Positions 62,873 through 64,000 of a stretch of 64,000 bases of DNA are shown in pieces. A model generated the notes under the pieces. The model ran no database searches. It saw only the letters and a list, made by a program, of their open reading frames with translations, and was not told where the DNA came from. Both the position numbers and the translations under genes were made by a program. The number at the start of each line of letters is the position of its first letter. Position 1 is the first letter of the stretch. Origin of the DNA: Gemmatimonadota bacterium (GTDB lineage: Bacteria; JBHIER01; G020348925); assembly GCA_020348925.1 (NCBI GenBank), contig CP070758.1, positions 2,295,782 to 2,359,781 of the forward strand. Reading direction: 5' to 3'.

Positions 62873-64000
62873 GGGAAAAACTCTCCCAGCTCCCCACAAA
62901 GCCGGGCGTCTATTTGATGAAGGACGAGGGGGACGAAATTCTTTATATCGGCAAAGCAAAGTCCTTGCGCCCGCGGATACGATCCTACTTTCAGGAGCCG
63001 GGGCCTGTGAGCCCGCGACAGGCGTCCATGATATCGCGGGTTCACGATTTTGAGTGCATTGTTACGGATAATGAGGTTGAAGCCTTGATTCTGGAAGCGT
63101 CCCTCATAAAAGAGCACAAGCCCCGGTATAACGTCAATTTGAAGGACGACAAGAAATTTCCCTATCTCAAAGTGACAAAGGAGCCCTACCCTCGAATTGT
63201 TGCCACGCGGCACTTGGAAAAGGACGGTGGGACCTATTTCGGGCCGTATACGGAAGCCAAGAAGATGCGGAGGCTGCTCAAGACCCTTCGTAAAATTTTT
63301 CCTGTGCGGAGCTGCGGAACGAGGCTCCCCGGACCTGAGGAGGGAAGGAGCTGTCTCTACCGCCACATCGGTCAATGTCTCGCTCCGTGCCTGGGAACAG
63401 GATCGCGGAAAACTGCGTACGATGATATGGTGAAGCAAATGTGCGCGTTTCTTTCTGGACACAGTTCAGCCCTGTTGGTGGAATTGGGAAAGAAGATGAA
63501 CGAGGCGGCCGATGGGCAACGGTTTGAGGAGGCAGCGCGATTGCGGGATCAACTCCGCTATATTGAGCGAATCTCCATGAAACAGAAGGTGGTTTCAGCC
63601 GAATTGATCGACAGTGATGTGATCGCTGTGGCTCAGGACGGTGGGGGAGCCTGCGGTGTTGTCCTTCAGATACGCGACGGGAAACTCATCGGCCGTGAGT
63701 ACTACTTTTTGAACGGAACGAGGGGAAAATCGGAGAGGGAAGTTGTGACCGGCTTCCTCGAGCAGCATTACTTGGGAGCGACATTCGTTCCTGAGCAACT
63801 CTATGTCGAAAATGAGATTGAGGACAGGTTCAACACAACGGAATGGTTGACCCGGAAGCGGGGAAAGCGCGTGAAATTGGTGGTTCCAAAACGGGGTGAT
63901 AAGGCGGAATTGGTCCGCATGGCCAAGCAGAATGCCGAGCATCTGTTGGTTGAGGCTCGCATGAAGAAGGGGAGAACACGAGCTCCAGGAGTGGTGGCCG
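62839..64000 (+). CDS. uvrC: Excinuclease ABC subunit UvrC, 5' part
   Basis: 387 codons visible, cut by the window end; no stop in frame. Start: ATG at 62839, 8 bases after GGAG, inside the end of dinG. The N-terminal GIY-YIG nuclease domain is clear (LPTKPGVYLMKDEGDEILYI then GKAKSLRPRIRSYF), with NEVEALILEASLIKEHKPRY and VNLKDDKKFPYLKV. The UVR motif (MNEAADGQRFEEAARLRDQL) lies near residue 220, and the start of the RNase H-like half is visible after it. It makes both incisions in nucleotide excision repair. Coupling to dinG suggests a DNA repair transcript. Confidence 0.96.
   Translation, partial: MATDGGRTERLREKLSQLPTKPGVYLMKDEGDEILYIGKAKSLRPRIRSYFQEPGPVSPRQASMISRVHDFECIVTDNEVEALILEASLIKEHKPRYNVNLKDDKKFPYLKVTKEPYPRIVATRHLEKDGGTYFGPYTEAKKMRRLLKTLRKIFPVRSCGTRLPGPEEGRSCLYRHIGQCLAPCLGTGSRKTAYDDMVKQMCAFLSGHSSALLVELGKKMNEAADGQRFEEAARLRDQLRYIERISMKQKVVSAELIDSDVIAVAQDGGGACGVVLQIRDGKLIGREYYFLNGTRGKSEREVVTGFLEQHYLGATFVPEQLYVENEIEDRFNTTEWLTRKRGKRVKLVVPKRGDKAELVRMAKQNAEHLLVEARMKKGRTRAPGVVA

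Overview
The window looks like a chromosomal segment of an uncultured Gram-negative bacterium of the Fibrobacteres-Chlorobi-Bacteroidetes (FCB) type. Six large secreted proteins end in the NYPNPFNP ... LGQ ... SGxYFYR ... RMVLxK module, which is the FlgD-like or type IX secretion (T9SS) C-terminal sorting domain typical of that superphylum. Several features argue against Bacteroidota proper. Good Shine-Dalgarno sequences precede many genes, and several promoters match the E. coli-type consensus (TTGACA, 17 bases, TATAAT or close to it), whereas Bacteroidota mostly lack the former and use a different -33/-7 consensus. A candidate phylum such as KSB1, Zixibacteria, Latescibacteria, Eisenbacteria or a relative fits best. 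This placement is inference; no rRNA gene is present.

Region 1 (1-35889) is a run of surface-protein genes, all on the + strand. It holds the 3' end of one gene, then two paralogues with different N-terminal heads (a seven-repeat beta-propeller and a right-handed beta-helix) on the same cysteine-rich stalk, then a VWA/DUF11 protein, then two giants of about 3030 and 3670 residues. The giants are built from 25 and 28 Hydin/ASH-type Ig-like repeats plus cohesin-like modules. The head-and-stalk proteins and the VWA protein carry dockerin-like calcium-binding modules; the giants carry cohesin-like modules and no dockerin. A second small pair of cohesin/dockerin-like proteins without the sorting domain lies at 53360-55509 behind a leader that looks like an attenuator.

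Region 2 (36283-41109) has a secreted M16 zinc peptidase with a strong terminator, a two-gene unit of a 57-residue ferredoxin overlapping a geranylgeranyl-reductase-family flavoprotein, and a convergent YjbQ gene.

Region 3 (41221-52947, - strand) is the envelope and lipid block. In transcription order it runs DUF512 radical-SAM-like protein, der, plsY, uppS, a TPR protein, cdsA, dxr, rseP, and then a gluzincin/PD40-propeller/outer-membrane-barrel fusion in the place where bamA often follows rseP.

Region 4 (55515-64000) has a membrane polyferredoxin with an internal Tat-like motif, a Tat-exported DUF362 protein, then thiC, an exonuclease-DinG helicase fusion and the 5' part of uvrC. No tRNA, rRNA, CRISPR array, insertion sequence or phage gene was seen.

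The most interesting parts are the candidate cohesin/dockerin surface assembly with its Cys-pair/Trp switch across about 53 repeats, the undescribed stalk domain with swapped heads, the polyferredoxin with an internal Tat motif, and the ferredoxin plus lipid-reductase pair.
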